NCBI GenBank assembly: GCA_003550725.1 | Contig: PUKZ01000104.1 | Location: 1 to 64,000 of the forward strand | Direction: 5' to 3' | Source of the DNA: Bacteroidales bacterium | GTDB taxonomy: Bacteria; Bacteroidota; Bacteroidia; Bacteroidales; UBA7960 | DNA length: 64,000 nucleotides | Part shown: positions 1-8,721 of the stretch, piece by piece | Layout: every line of letters starts with the position of its first letter | Position numbering within the stretch: the stretch's first letter is position 1 | Made by a program: the position numbers and the translations under genes | The notes under the pieces: model-generated | What the model saw: only the letters and a program-made list of their open reading frames with translations | Told to the model about the DNA's origin: nothing | The model's database searches: none

Positions 1-114
1 ATCTGTATTATATTTTTTATACTTTTCCATAATTTTACGGAGCGACTTCAAATATTTTTTAACGCCCTTTTCGCTTGTTTTGTAGGTGTCTTCACCAAAG
101 GCCGGAGGACGGTT
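1..114 (-). other. Open reading frame fragment running off the window start, possible gene remnant
   Basis: Read on the minus strand, a frame stays open from just after a TAA at 115-117 to the first base of the window (38 codons). It looks protein-like: it begins NRPPAFGEDTYKTSEKG and continues with a Lys/Tyr-rich helical stretch. There is no start codon near the front; the first in-frame ATG is at codon 29. It could be the decayed 5' end of a gene, part of a dispersed repeat, or chance. I do not recognise the family. Confidence 0.2.
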
Positions 115-214
115 TTAACCAATTTTGATATAAAAAATTAAACTTATTAAGATTTTTAAAACCATTTTACTATAAATCAACCTCCAAAACTATAAAAATC
201 GTGTGCGTTGGCCC

Positions 215-296
215 GCCCAAACAGGCTTTGTTTTCAACCACTACTTTGCCTGTATTTCCGCCATTTTTTAAGAGCGCGTGGAAGCATTGTTTGGGC
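215..296. repeat. Imperfect inverted repeat in gene-poor DNA
   Basis: The arm GCCCAAACAGGCTT at 215-228 is matched in reverse complement, with two mismatches, by AAGCATTGTTTGGGC at 282-296. The segment is richer in G+C than the flanking DNA and contains no supportable gene. It lies about 75 bp before a second inverted repeat, which suggests a mobile or dispersed intergenic repeat and not a simple terminator. That reading is inference. Confidence 0.4.
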
Positions 297-315
297 TTGA
301 TTTTTTGTTTACTTT

Positions 316-462
316 TTCATCTAAGGAAAAAGTAAAAAATAATAAAAAGTAAAAAAATTTCAGGAAAGCGCCTGTTTTCCGCATTGCAACACCCAAAAAT
401 AATAAAATATTATTGATAATCAGTCACTTACTTTGGTGTTGCAAAAAAGTGCGGAAAACAGG
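316..462. repeat. Two consecutive inverted repeats upstream of the S9 peptidase gene
   Basis: A short hairpin (TTTACTTTTTC / GAAAAAGTAAA, about 308-335) is followed by a longer inverted repeat. Arm CCTGTTTTCCGCATTGCAAC begins at 371, and its reverse complement lies at 435-462 interrupted by a few A/G bases; the loop is about 41 bases of AT-rich sequence. No coding frame is credible here. The arrangement resembles a MITE-like or REP-like element. Copies elsewhere in the genome would be needed to prove this. Confidence 0.45.
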
Positions 463-656
463 AGAAAAACCAAGTTGTTTCTAAAATTGCTTTTACCATA
501 AGCAGCTAAAATTAATCAACTTGAGACAAATACAGATTTGTAAAGCAGAGTTAAAATTTCACTTTAAAAAAGAATATTTCCTAACGATTCTTTTCTCAAT
601 TATTTTTTTACTACTATTTTTACAAAAAAAAGATTATAAAACCAAAAATAAAAGAG

Positions 657-2687
657 ATGAAAAAATTGATTTTTCTATTATTTCTACTAAATGTTTTATT
701 TCTCCAGGCCGTAAATTCAGAAAAACAGGCTATGATTCCTGAGACTTTATGGGAATTTGGGCGTGTTGGTAACATGCAGGTCTCTCCGGATGGTAGTACC
801 TTGCTTTTTACTGTAACTTACTATGATGCAGAAGAAAACACCAGCAGCAGGGACATATACACTTTGCCGGTTGAAGGTGGAGAACCTAAAAATATTACAA
901 ATAGTGAGTACAATGAATTTAACGCGATGTGGCGACCTGATGGAAGAAAAATTGGCTATTTGAGTCCAAAAAGTGACTATATGCAAATTTGGGAAGTTGA
1001 ACCGGATGGCAGCAACCCAAGGCAAGTAACAAGAGTTGCCGGCGACATAACAGGCTTTGAATATAGCCCTAGCTTAGAACATCTCTTTTTTACCAAAAGA
1101 ATTAAAATAGAAGAGGATCCACATGATCTACATCCTGATCTGCCTGAATCTAACGTATTAATATACGACGACCTTATGTACCGTCATTGGGATCAATGGC
1201 ATGATTATAAATATAGCCAGATATTCATTACTCCTTATCAGGACGGATCAATAGGACGTTATTTCAATATCATGGAAAACCAGCCCTGGAACTCTCCTTT
1301 ACCTCCATTTGGAAGTATTGAGCAAATAAGTTGGTCTCCCGACGGTAAAAAACTGGCATACACATGTAAAAAGAAAACCGGAAAAGACTGGACCCTGAGC
1401 ACCAATTCTGACATCTATTTATTTGATGTTGAGAATGTTGAAACTACAAATTTGACAACTTTCAACAAAGGTTATGATCGCAACCCCGTTTTTTCACCTG
1501 ATGGTAATTACATAGCATGGGAAAGCATGGAAACCCCAGGCTTTGAATCTGACAAAAACCGTATTATGATAATGGACCTAAGTGACAAATCATACAAAAA
1601 CTACTCAGAAGGCTTTGATAGAAGCTCCAGTAATTTTAGATGGTCAGAAGATGGTGAAAAACTATTTTTTATAAGTGGTATAAATGCTACTTATCAGATG
1701 TTCAGCCTGGATATTGATGGTGAAGAAATTACTCAAATCACCGATGGTCATCATAATTATAACTCTCTTGAACTTGCCGGTGATTTCCTGGTGGGCGAAC
1801 GCATGAGCATGTCTTCACCCGTAGAAATATATAGGGTCAACAAAGATGATGGATCTCAAGAACAAGTTACATTTATCAATGAGCCGGTTTTTGAAGAAAT
1901 CCAAATGGGAGAGGTAGAAAAACGCTGGATAAAAACTACAGATGATAAAGAAATGCTTGTATGGGTCATTTATCCCCCGGGGTTTGATCCCGAAAAAGAG
2001 TATCCTGCATTATTGTATTGTGGGGGTGGCCCCCAAAGTGCTGTGAGTCAGTTTTTTTCTTACCGCTGGAATTTCCAAATAATGGCAGCACATGATTATA
2101 TAGTCATAGCTCCTAATCGTAGAGGTCTTCCTACCTTTGGAAGAGAATGGAACGACCAGATCAGCCAGGATTATGGTGGACAAAATATGCAGGATTTAAT
2201 GAGTGCAGCAAAAAAACTAAAAACAGAACCCTTTATTGATGAAAACCGACTAGGAGCTGTAGGAGCAAGCTACGGAGGATATTCGGTTTTCTGGCTTGCA
2301 GGTAATCATAACGGGCTTTTCAATGCTTTTATATCACACTGCGGTATGTTTAACTTCGAAAGCTGGTATGGCAGCACAGAAGAAATGTTTTTTGCAAATC
2401 ATGATATAGGCGGCCCATACTGGGAAGACCCAACTCCACACAGTTACGAATTTTCACCACATAATTTTGTCGAAAACTGGAATACTCCAATAATGATTAT
2501 ACATGGAGCTAAAGACTACAGAGTGCCAAAATCAGAGGGACTACAAGCTTTTAACGCCGCACAGCTACAAGGCGTGCCAAGCAGACTGATGTTTTTCCCC
2601 GAAGAAAATCACTGGGTATTACAACCCCAAAACAGCATACTGTGGCAAAGGGAATTTTTTAATTGGCTGGATAAATGGCTGAAATAA
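657..2687 (+). CDS. S9 family serine peptidase (dipeptidyl-peptidase 5-like), exported
   Basis: The 676-residue protein begins with a signal peptide (MKKLIFLLFLLNVLFLQA). It continues with a beta-propeller rich in SPDG repeats (about residues 30-400) and ends with an alpha/beta-hydrolase domain. The nucleophile motif GASYGGY places Ser538, HGAKDYRVP gives Asp620, and ENHW gives His652, a complete triad. The S9 family removes dipeptides from oligopeptides, here probably in the periplasm. Length and architecture fit the S9C/DPP5 branch. It stands alone, with a long hairpin after the stop. The overlapping 521-742 frame is not supported. Substrate specificity cannot be read from sequence. Confidence 0.93.
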   Translation: MKKLIFLLFLLNVLFLQAVNSEKQAMIPETLWEFGRVGNMQVSPDGSTLLFTVTYYDAEENTSSRDIYTLPVEGGEPKNITNSEYNEFNAMWRPDGRKIGYLSPKSDYMQIWEVEPDGSNPRQVTRVAGDITGFEYSPSLEHLFFTKRIKIEEDPHDLHPDLPESNVLIYDDLMYRHWDQWHDYKYSQIFITPYQDGSIGRYFNIMENQPWNSPLPPFGSIEQISWSPDGKKLAYTCKKKTGKDWTLSTNSDIYLFDVENVETTNLTTFNKGYDRNPVFSPDGNYIAWESMETPGFESDKNRIMIMDLSDKSYKNYSEGFDRSSSNFRWSEDGEKLFFISGINATYQMFSLDIDGEEITQITDGHHNYNSLELAGDFLVGERMSMSSPVEIYRVNKDDGSQEQVTFINEPVFEEIQMGEVEKRWIKTTDDKEMLVWVIYPPGFDPEKEYPALLYCGGGPQSAVSQFFSYRWNFQIMAAHDYIVIAPNRRGLPTFGREWNDQISQDYGGQNMQDLMSAAKKLKTEPFIDENRLGAVGASYGGYSVFWLAGNHNGLFNAFISHCGMFNFESWYGSTEEMFFANHDIGGPYWEDPTPHSYEFSPHNFVENWNTPIMIIHGAKDYRVPKSEGLQAFNAAQLQGVPSRLMFFPEENHWVLQPQNSILWQREFFNWLDKWLK

Positions 2688-2768
2688 ATTGAAAATTATT
2701 ACTAACAAAAGAAATCAACTGCTACCAAATATCTAAATTGAAATTTATAAATAACAAAAAACAATTAT

Positions 2769-2862
2769 AAAAAAACACAAATAAACCCCACCAAATAAAG
2801 GATGTTTTTTATCTTATTCCAAACCATGGCAGTTATTTAACAGGGTTTATTTGTGTTTTTTT
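2769..2862. terminator. Perfect 20-bp inverted repeat between S9 peptidase and recJ
   Basis: Arms AAAAAAACACAAATAAACCC (2769-2788) and GGGTTTATTTGTGTTTTTTT (2843-2862) are exact reverse complements separated by 54 bases. The downstream arm ends in a T run, so a transcript from the peptidase gene could fold and terminate here. The loop is unusually long for an intrinsic terminator. A 14-bp palindrome (ATTCATTAATGAAT, 2864-2877) follows directly. Confidence 0.55.
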
Positions 2863-2905
2863 AATTCATTAATGAATCATTTTAGAATTTTAGATACTAA
2901 ATTAT

Positions 2906-2913
2906 TATCTTTG
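2906..2913 (+). promoter_or_regulatory. Candidate -7 promoter element for recJ
   Basis: TATCTTTG matches the Bacteroidota -7 consensus TAnnTTTG exactly and lies 20 bases before the recJ ATG. No clear -33 TTG element is visible at the expected spacing. Confidence 0.5.
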
Positions 2914-2932
2914 ATATCAAAAAATAATTGCA

Positions 2933-4684
2933 ATGGGAAAAAGATGGGTAGTAAAAGATAATAAAGACAATGAAGTTATTCAACACCTTATCGAAAAGCT
3001 TTCCATCAATCCTGTTTTGTGCCAGCTGCTCTATTTTAGGGGCATAACAAGCTTTAAAAGTGCTAAAGATTTTTTCAGGCCTAATCTAAATATGCTGCAT
3101 GACCCATTTCTTCTAAAAGATATGGAAAAAGCAGTAGAAAGAATATTAAATGCGATTAAAAATAATGAGAAAATACTCATTTATGGTGATTATGATGTTG
3201 ATGGTACAACAGCAGTAGCACTATTATATTCTTTCTTAAAAGAATTTTACCCTAATGTTGATTTTTATATACCCGACAGGTATTCAGAGGGCTACGGCAT
3301 TAGTATCAAAAGCCTTGATTATGCCCATAAAAACAATTTTTCAGTTGTTATAAGCCTTGACTGCGGCATAAAAGCCGTAAGTCAAATTGTATACGCCCGT
3401 AAAAAAGAAATAGATTTCATAGTGTGTGATCATCACAGGCCGGGCGATGTTTTACCTCCTGCATATGCAGTAATCGACCCAAAGCAAGCAGACTGCACAT
3501 ATCCCTATAAAGAACTGTCAGGCTGCGGATTAAGCTTTAAAATAGCTCAGGCAATTTGTAAAAAAAAGAACCGGCCCATTTCAGACATAATAAAATATCT
3601 TGACTTTGTAGTAGTAAGCATTGCGGCCGATATTGTACCTATTACCGGAGAAAACAGAACTTTAGCATATTTTGGTCTTAAACAAATAAATATAGACCCG
3701 CACCCGGGCCTCGAATCTATTTTATTTTACAGTAATGTGTTCAGAAAAAATGAACCTGGCAAGAATACTATTTTTACACGCCAAATAACAATGAGCGACT
3801 TAATCTTTCTTATTGGCCCGCGTATTAATGCAGCAGGAAGAATTGATTCAGGAAATAATGCCGTAAAATTGCTCATTTGTAAAAAAATGGCAGAAACACA
3901 TAATTTAAGTTCCAACATAGATAATCAAAACACCGAAAGACGTAACCTGGATGTTGAAATAACAAAACAAGCCTTGAAGATGATTGAAAGTAATCACAGG
4001 CTTAAAACCAGTAAATCAACATTGCTTTATAATCCAAACTGGCATATGGGGGTCATTGGTATTGTCGCTTCACGCCTTACAGAATCATATTATCGTCCAA
4101 CTATAATTTTAACCCAGTCTAATGGCTTGATAACAGGCTCGGCAAGATCTGTAAAAGATTTTGACATATATAATGCTATAAACGCATGCAGCCAATATCT
4201 TGAACACTTCGGCGGACATAAGTATGCTGCCGGACTTAGCATGAAACCCGAAAACTTAGATGAATTTTCAAGTGCTTTTGAAAGCTTTGTTGACAAAAAT
4301 ATTACTGAAGAAATGCTTACACCGGAAATTGAAATTGAAACAACCATAAAACTTTATGAAATAACCGACAAATTCTTTAATATTTTAAAACAGTTTGCCC
4401 CGTTCGGACCGGGAAACAACAACCCTGTTTTTATGACAACAAACCTCACAGACAAAGGCTCAGCCAAAATTGTAGGAAACAATCACCTTAAACTTAAAGT
4501 TTCCCACCCCGATTATCCCAGAAAAGAATTTAATGCAATTGCTTTTCACCAGGGCAATTTTCTGCCAGGTATACAACAAGGCAAACATTTTGATATTACT
4601 TATCATATAGAAGAAAACACCTGGAATGGTCATACTTCAATACAACTTAATATCTCAAATATAAGATTTTCAGAAAATCAATAA
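2933..4684 (+). CDS. recJ: Single-stranded-DNA-specific 5'-3' exonuclease RecJ
   Basis: The 583-residue protein carries the DHH phosphoesterase signature. DYDVDG at about residues 86-91 and DHHR at 166-169 coordinate the catalytic metals, GPRINAAGRID follows at about 300, and the DHHA1 motif GGHKYAAG starts at residue 427; a C-terminal OB-type domain ends the protein. RecJ degrades single-stranded DNA 5' to 3' in recombinational and mismatch repair. Length is normal for the family. The ATG follows a good -7 element. It is monocistronic by context: hairpin before, AT-rich gap after. Confidence 0.97.
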   Translation: MGKRWVVKDNKDNEVIQHLIEKLSINPVLCQLLYFRGITSFKSAKDFFRPNLNMLHDPFLLKDMEKAVERILNAIKNNEKILIYGDYDVDGTTAVALLYSFLKEFYPNVDFYIPDRYSEGYGISIKSLDYAHKNNFSVVISLDCGIKAVSQIVYARKKEIDFIVCDHHRPGDVLPPAYAVIDPKQADCTYPYKELSGCGLSFKIAQAICKKKNRPISDIIKYLDFVVVSIAADIVPITGENRTLAYFGLKQINIDPHPGLESILFYSNVFRKNEPGKNTIFTRQITMSDLIFLIGPRINAAGRIDSGNNAVKLLICKKMAETHNLSSNIDNQNTERRNLDVEITKQALKMIESNHRLKTSKSTLLYNPNWHMGVIGIVASRLTESYYRPTIILTQSNGLITGSARSVKDFDIYNAINACSQYLEHFGGHKYAAGLSMKPENLDEFSSAFESFVDKNITEEMLTPEIEIETTIKLYEITDKFFNILKQFAPFGPGNNNPVFMTTNLTDKGSAKIVGNNHLKLKVSHPDYPRKEFNAIAFHQGNFLPGIQQGKHFDITYHIEENTWNGHTSIQLNISNIRFSENQ

Positions 4685-4716
4685 AGCTTTATTCGTGATC
4701 TTGATATTAAGTTTGC

Positions 4717-4804
4717 TATAATAAAATAAATATTATAAGGCTAATAAATAAAAGCTCTGAATATTCGTTAGTTATTATTGTTTTGATAAGTTTATTTTAT
4801 TATA
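4717..4804. repeat. 14-bp AT-only inverted repeat between recJ and trpS
   Basis: TATAATAAAATAAA (4717-4730) is exactly complementary to TTTATTTTATTATA (4791-4804) across 60 bases. Because it is purely A/T in an AT-rich gap, chance is a real alternative. It may act as a weak terminator for recJ. Confidence 0.25.
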
Positions 4805-4829
4805 CACCAAAAGCACTATAATTTTTTAG

Positions 4830-4837
4830 TAACTTCG
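4830..4837 (+). promoter_or_regulatory. Candidate -7 element for trpS, implying a leaderless transcript
   Basis: TAACTTCG differs from TAnnTTTG at one base and ends only 5 bases before the trpS ATG at 4843. Transcription would start at or next to the start codon. No Shine-Dalgarno motif precedes the ATG. Confidence 0.4.
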
Positions 4838-4842
4838 CAGCC

Positions 4843-5838
4843 ATGGAAACAGTAGTAAGTGGTATAAGATCAACCGGTAACCTTCACCTTGGCAACTATT
4901 TTGGGGCTATCAGGAATTTTATTAAGATGCAATATGAGCATAATTGTTATTTCTTTATTGCAGATTATCATTCACTGACAACGCATCCAACACCTAAAGA
5001 TTTACATAATAACGTAAAGCAGGTAATGGTTGAATATTTAGCTGCAGGGCTTGATCCTGAAGCTGCAACATTATATATACAAAGTGATGTTTCTCAGGTT
5101 TGCGAATTGTATCTGTTGCTTAACATGAATGCATACAAAGGCGAGCTGGAAAGATGTACATCTTTTAAGGAAAAAGTTCATAAACAGCCTGATAATATCA
5201 ATGCCGGGCTCTTGACCTACCCTGTGCTTATGGCAGCCGACATTATTATTCATAAAGCAACAAAAGTTCCGGTTGGTAAAGATCAGGAACAACACCTTGA
5301 AATGGCACGAACTTTTGCAAACCGCTTTAACAGACTATATAAAACAAATTATTTCCCCCAGCCATATGCTTTTAATTTTAGTGAAGATTTAATCAAAATA
5401 CCCGGACTCGACGGTTCAACAAAAATGGGTAAATCAGAAAATGAAGGTAATGCCATATTCCTGGCTGATGACCCTAAAATAATCAAAAAAAAGATTATGC
5501 GGGCAGTTACTGATAGCGGGCCGACAAAACACAACCAGGAAAAACCGCAGGAAATAGAAAACCTTTTTAACCTTATGAAAGTTGTATCTGAAAACGAAAC
5601 TTATAATTACTTCAATGAAGCTTATAATAACTGCTCTATCCGCTACGGAGATATGAAAAAACAACTTGCAGAAGACGTAATTATGTTTACCGCTCCGCTA
5701 AGAGAAAAAATATTGGAAATAAGTAATGATAATGAATACTTGAGAAAAGTAGCCGCTATGGGAAAAGAAAAAGCAATGGAAAACGCATCAAAAACCATTA
5801 AAGAAGTCAGGAAAATAATAGGGTTTAAAAGTTTTTGA
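4843..5838 (+). CDS. trpS: Tryptophanyl-tRNA synthetase
   Basis: A class I aminoacyl-tRNA synthetase of 331 residues, the usual length for bacterial TrpRS. The HIGH-like motif is GNLHLGN (about residues 12-18) and the KMSKS loop is KMGKS (194-198). GKDQEQHLEMAR is the conserved TrpRS/TyrRS block. The enzyme charges tRNA-Trp with tryptophan using ATP in the cytoplasm. It is flanked by AT-rich gaps and is probably transcribed alone. Its promoter sits so close to the ATG that the mRNA may be leaderless. Confidence 0.97.
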   Translation: METVVSGIRSTGNLHLGNYFGAIRNFIKMQYEHNCYFFIADYHSLTTHPTPKDLHNNVKQVMVEYLAAGLDPEAATLYIQSDVSQVCELYLLLNMNAYKGELERCTSFKEKVHKQPDNINAGLLTYPVLMAADIIIHKATKVPVGKDQEQHLEMARTFANRFNRLYKTNYFPQPYAFNFSEDLIKIPGLDGSTKMGKSENEGNAIFLADDPKIIKKKIMRAVTDSGPTKHNQEKPQEIENLFNLMKVVSENETYNYFNEAYNNCSIRYGDMKKQLAEDVIMFTAPLREKILEISNDNEYLRKVAAMGKEKAMENASKTIKEVRKIIGFKSF

Positions 5839-5985
5839 AAATAACTGCATCTTAAATAAAAAAAATATAACTGGTTTATAAAACACAAATGACAAAAAAA
5901 TTTGCCGGGCAAAGAAAATGCAGCAATAAATAAAATACACATCTGCCACAAGCCGGAATAACTAAATAATAAAAAATATATTAAT

Positions 5986-6321
5986 ATGAAACCATGGACA
6001 GCATTAACCGGAATAACTAAATGGATTTTGCGAATAGCAATTCTTATGATTGTTTTCACCCAATACTATGATACTTTTATGGGTTTTAAATTAAACACTT
6101 TTCAATTTTACATCGCTGCTGTATATATCGTTTTTGGTGTATTGATTTTTATTGGAGGTTTTTTTACCAAGCATAATCTAACAGTAATCTCTGCATTGAT
6201 ATTGTTCATTGCTTCAATATATATGAGTATTGAAAGTTTCGATGGAATTACAAATGAATTTGCTTTTAACGTACTGGTTGGAGCCGTAACATTATTTTTT
6301 GTTACAAATGGAAATAAATAA
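5986..6321 (+). CDS. Small four-helix membrane protein, unknown function
   Basis: The 111-residue product contains about four hydrophobic segments (roughly residues 10-27, 39-59, 65-82 and 92-106) with little else. It has no signal-peptidase site or catalytic motif that I recognise; its shape resembles DoxX-like or DUF-type bacteroidete membrane proteins. The ATG at 5986 follows an A-rich leader. It sits between trpS and hflX with gaps of about 150 bases on both sides, so no operon partner is evident. The antisense frame 5643-6059 is a shadow. The hydrophobicity pattern supports a real gene. Confidence 0.65.
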   Translation: MKPWTALTGITKWILRIAILMIVFTQYYDTFMGFKLNTFQFYIAAVYIVFGVLIFIGGFFTKHNLTVISALILFIASIYMSIESFDGITNEFAFNVLVGAVTLFFVTNGNK

Positions 6322-6472
6322 AAGGCTCAGGTCACAATAATAAATTCATAATATATTTCTATTTTTATGTAAACTAAAACACGAATTGCAAAAAAATGCA
6401 TATTATTTAGTTAAACCTCTTTCGCTTATGCTTATTATTTTAATTTAACCAAAATAATCTGTTTAATAATTA

Positions 6473-7666
6473 ATGACTCAATTTTTTGAAAAAGTAAAAC
6501 AAGCTGAAAAAGTTATTTTAGTTGGAGTTGCTTTAGGTAACACAAATATTAATAAAATAAATGAATATCTTGACGAGTTGGACTTTTTGGCTAATACTGC
6601 CGGTGGAATTGTATACAAGCGTTTCACACAAAAACTAAATAAACCTGACCCCAGTTATTACATCGGAAAAGGCAAGCTTGCCGAAATCGTAAAATATGTC
6701 AATGAAAATGAAATTGATTTGATTGTTTTTGATGATGAACTTTCCCCTTCACAGCTCCGCAACCTGGAAAAAGCTGTAAAATGCCGTGTAATAGACCGAA
6801 GCAACTTAATTCTTGACATTTTTGCAAGCCGTGCACGTACCGCTCATGCAAAAACACAGGTTGAACTTGCACAGTATCAATATATTTTGCCACGACTTGC
6901 AGGTATGTGGACACACCTTGAAAGACAGAGAGGTGGTATTGGAGTTCGCGGACCGGGAGAAAAAGAAATTGAAACTGACAGGCGAATTGTCAGAGATAAA
7001 ATTTCACTGCTGAAAAAAAAGCTTGAACAAATTGATAAACAAAAAACAACACAAAGATCAAACAGAGGAGCATTAGTAAGAGTAGCATTGGTAGGATATA
7101 CAAATGTTGGAAAGTCAACAATAATGAATCTTTTAAGTAAAACAGAAGTTTTTGCCGAAAACAAGTTGTTTGCTACATTAGATACAACAGTAAGGAAAGT
7201 AGTAATCGGTAATCTGCCTTTTTTACTGTCAGACACCGTAGGTTTTATAAGAAAATTACCTCACCACCTGATAGAATCTTTTAAATCAACCCTGGATGAA
7301 GTCAGGGAATCAGACATATTGATACATATTGTAGATATATCACACCCAAACTTTGAAGAACAAATTAATGTTGTAAATCAAACCCTACAAGAAATCAAAG
7401 CAACAGATAAACAAACTATTTTATTATTCAACAAAATAGATAAATATGCCTTTACTGAAAAAGAAAGCAGTGAATTAAATATTGAAAAAACAGATAATCA
7501 AACATTGGAAGAACTTAAAAATACATGGATGGCAAAATCAAACAACCCATGCCTCTTTATATCAGCAACCAAAAAAATTAATATCATAGAATTCAGAAAA
7601 CTGTTATATGAATATGTAAAAGAAATTCATCGCAAAAGATATCCATATGATAATTTCTTGTACTGA
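6473..7666 (+). CDS. hflX: Ribosome-associated GTPase HflX
   Basis: The 397-residue protein has the HflX N-terminal domain (including SYYIGKGKL), a Gly-rich linker RQRGGIGVRGPGEK, and a GTPase domain with G1 GYTNVGKST (208-216), G3 DTVGFIRKLPH, G4 NKID and G5 SAT. HflX splits stalled or hibernating 70S ribosomes and is linked to heat-shock recovery. Length and motif order are normal. It is followed after 82 bases by an acyltransferase gene on the same strand, so co-transcription is possible. Confidence 0.96.
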   Translation: MTQFFEKVKQAEKVILVGVALGNTNINKINEYLDELDFLANTAGGIVYKRFTQKLNKPDPSYYIGKGKLAEIVKYVNENEIDLIVFDDELSPSQLRNLEKAVKCRVIDRSNLILDIFASRARTAHAKTQVELAQYQYILPRLAGMWTHLERQRGGIGVRGPGEKEIETDRRIVRDKISLLKKKLEQIDKQKTTQRSNRGALVRVALVGYTNVGKSTIMNLLSKTEVFAENKLFATLDTTVRKVVIGNLPFLLSDTVGFIRKLPHHLIESFKSTLDEVRESDILIHIVDISHPNFEEQINVVNQTLQEIKATDKQTILLFNKIDKYAFTEKESSELNIEKTDNQTLEELKNTWMAKSNNPCLFISATKKINIIEFRKLLYEYVKEIHRKRYPYDNFLY

Positions 7667-7748
7667 TGAGATAATGAAATAAAAATGACTTTTTAGGCTA
7701 AATATTTAATTCTCTCAGACAAATACCTAACTGAAAACATACAAAATT

Positions 7749-8636
7749 TTGAAAAAACATATAATAGAAATTTTTTCATATCCATTAATTGTTGTAATTT
7801 ACCTGGTTTCGATTCTCCCGCTAAGTTTATTATATCGAATCAGTTGGATACTATTTTTTTTCTTATATTATATAACCGGCTATAGAAAAAAAGTTGTTTA
7901 TGATAATTTGGCCAGGTCTTTTCCCGGCAAAAGTAAAAAAGAGTTGCTGGAAATTCGTTACAAGTTCTATCGTCATTTATCCAATGTATGTGTTGAGGTT
8001 ATAAAACTTCTTACCATTTCACAAAACGAACTAAAAAACCGATGCAGTTTTTCTCGGGAAGCAAAAAAAATAATAAACGGTTATTTTTCCAGTAATGTGC
8101 CTGTAATAATAGTGCTTGGCCATTATGGCAACTGGGAGTGGAGTGGGTCATCTTTTTATTCCAATTTTCATAAAAATCTTCTTACCGCCTACAGACCAAT
8201 CAAAAATCGCGTTTTTAATCGTTTAATGATAAAACTGAGAAGTAGTTTTGGGATTATAATAAAGTCACGGAATGAACTGCCTCGCGCAATGTTTTCTCTA
8301 CGCAATAAGGTTTATGCAACTGCATTAATAGCTGATCAAACACCTTCTCCCTCAAACGCTCATTGGGTCAAATTCCTTAACCAGGACACACCGGTTTTTA
8401 AAGGAACAGCTAAACTATCACAAATGTATAATTATCCTTTAATCTTTTGTTCTACACGCCTAAAAAAGAGGGGTTATTATGAAATACATGCCCGTCTTGT
8501 AACCTCAAGACCAAAAGACTATGATGAGTACACGCTCACATCACTTCACACAAAAATGCTCGAAGAAGAAATAAAAAATGCTCCTGAACTCTGGCTTTGG
8601 TCCCACAAGCGGTGGAAGCATAAAATCCCACGATAA
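7749..8636 (+). CDS. LpxL/HtrB-family lysophospholipid or lipid A acyltransferase
   Basis: The 295-residue protein has an N-terminal membrane segment (about residues 8-40) and the acyltransferase motif HYGNWEW with His125, the HX4E form of the HX4D/E catalytic pair. A later ADQTPSP block is typical of the family. Such enzymes add secondary acyl chains to lipid A at the inner membrane; the exact acceptor is not predictable. The frame begins with TTG (TTG-AAA-AAA-CAT) and no upstream in-frame ATG exists, so TTG is the likely start. An A/T-only hairpin follows the stop. Confidence 0.85.
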   Translation: MKKHIIEIFSYPLIVVIYLVSILPLSLLYRISWILFFFLYYITGYRKKVVYDNLARSFPGKSKKELLEIRYKFYRHLSNVCVEVIKLLTISQNELKNRCSFSREAKKIINGYFSSNVPVIIVLGHYGNWEWSGSSFYSNFHKNLLTAYRPIKNRVFNRLMIKLRSSFGIIIKSRNELPRAMFSLRNKVYATALIADQTPSPSNAHWVKFLNQDTPVFKGTAKLSQMYNYPLIFCSTRLKKRGYYEIHARLVTSRPKDYDEYTLTSLHTKMLEEEIKNAPELWLWSHKRWKHKIPR

Positions 8637-8654
8637 AAAATCTGAGTTTTTTAT
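8633..8654. terminator. Weak AT hairpin between convergent genes
   Basis: ATAAAAAA (8633-8640) pairs with TTTTTTAT (8647-8654) around a six-base loop. It lies just past the acyltransferase stop, between that gene and the convergent anti-sigma gene, so it could serve either strand. All pairs are A-T, so its strength is doubtful. Confidence 0.35.
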
Positions 8655-8721
8655 TTAATAACTTTCATGATGATTAACGAAAATTTTAATGAATTTTCAA
8701 TGCCGGTCAGATAAAACTTGT

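Noticed and set aside
521-742. 73-residue ORF overlapping the start of the S9 peptidase
   Set aside because: It overlaps the signal-peptide codons in another frame and ends inside the peptidase gene; no motif or leader supports it.
5643-6059. 138-residue minus-strand ORF between trpS and the membrane protein
   Set aside because: It overlaps the conserved end of trpS and the start of the plus-strand membrane protein; the hydrophobic composition comes from AT-rich antisense reading.
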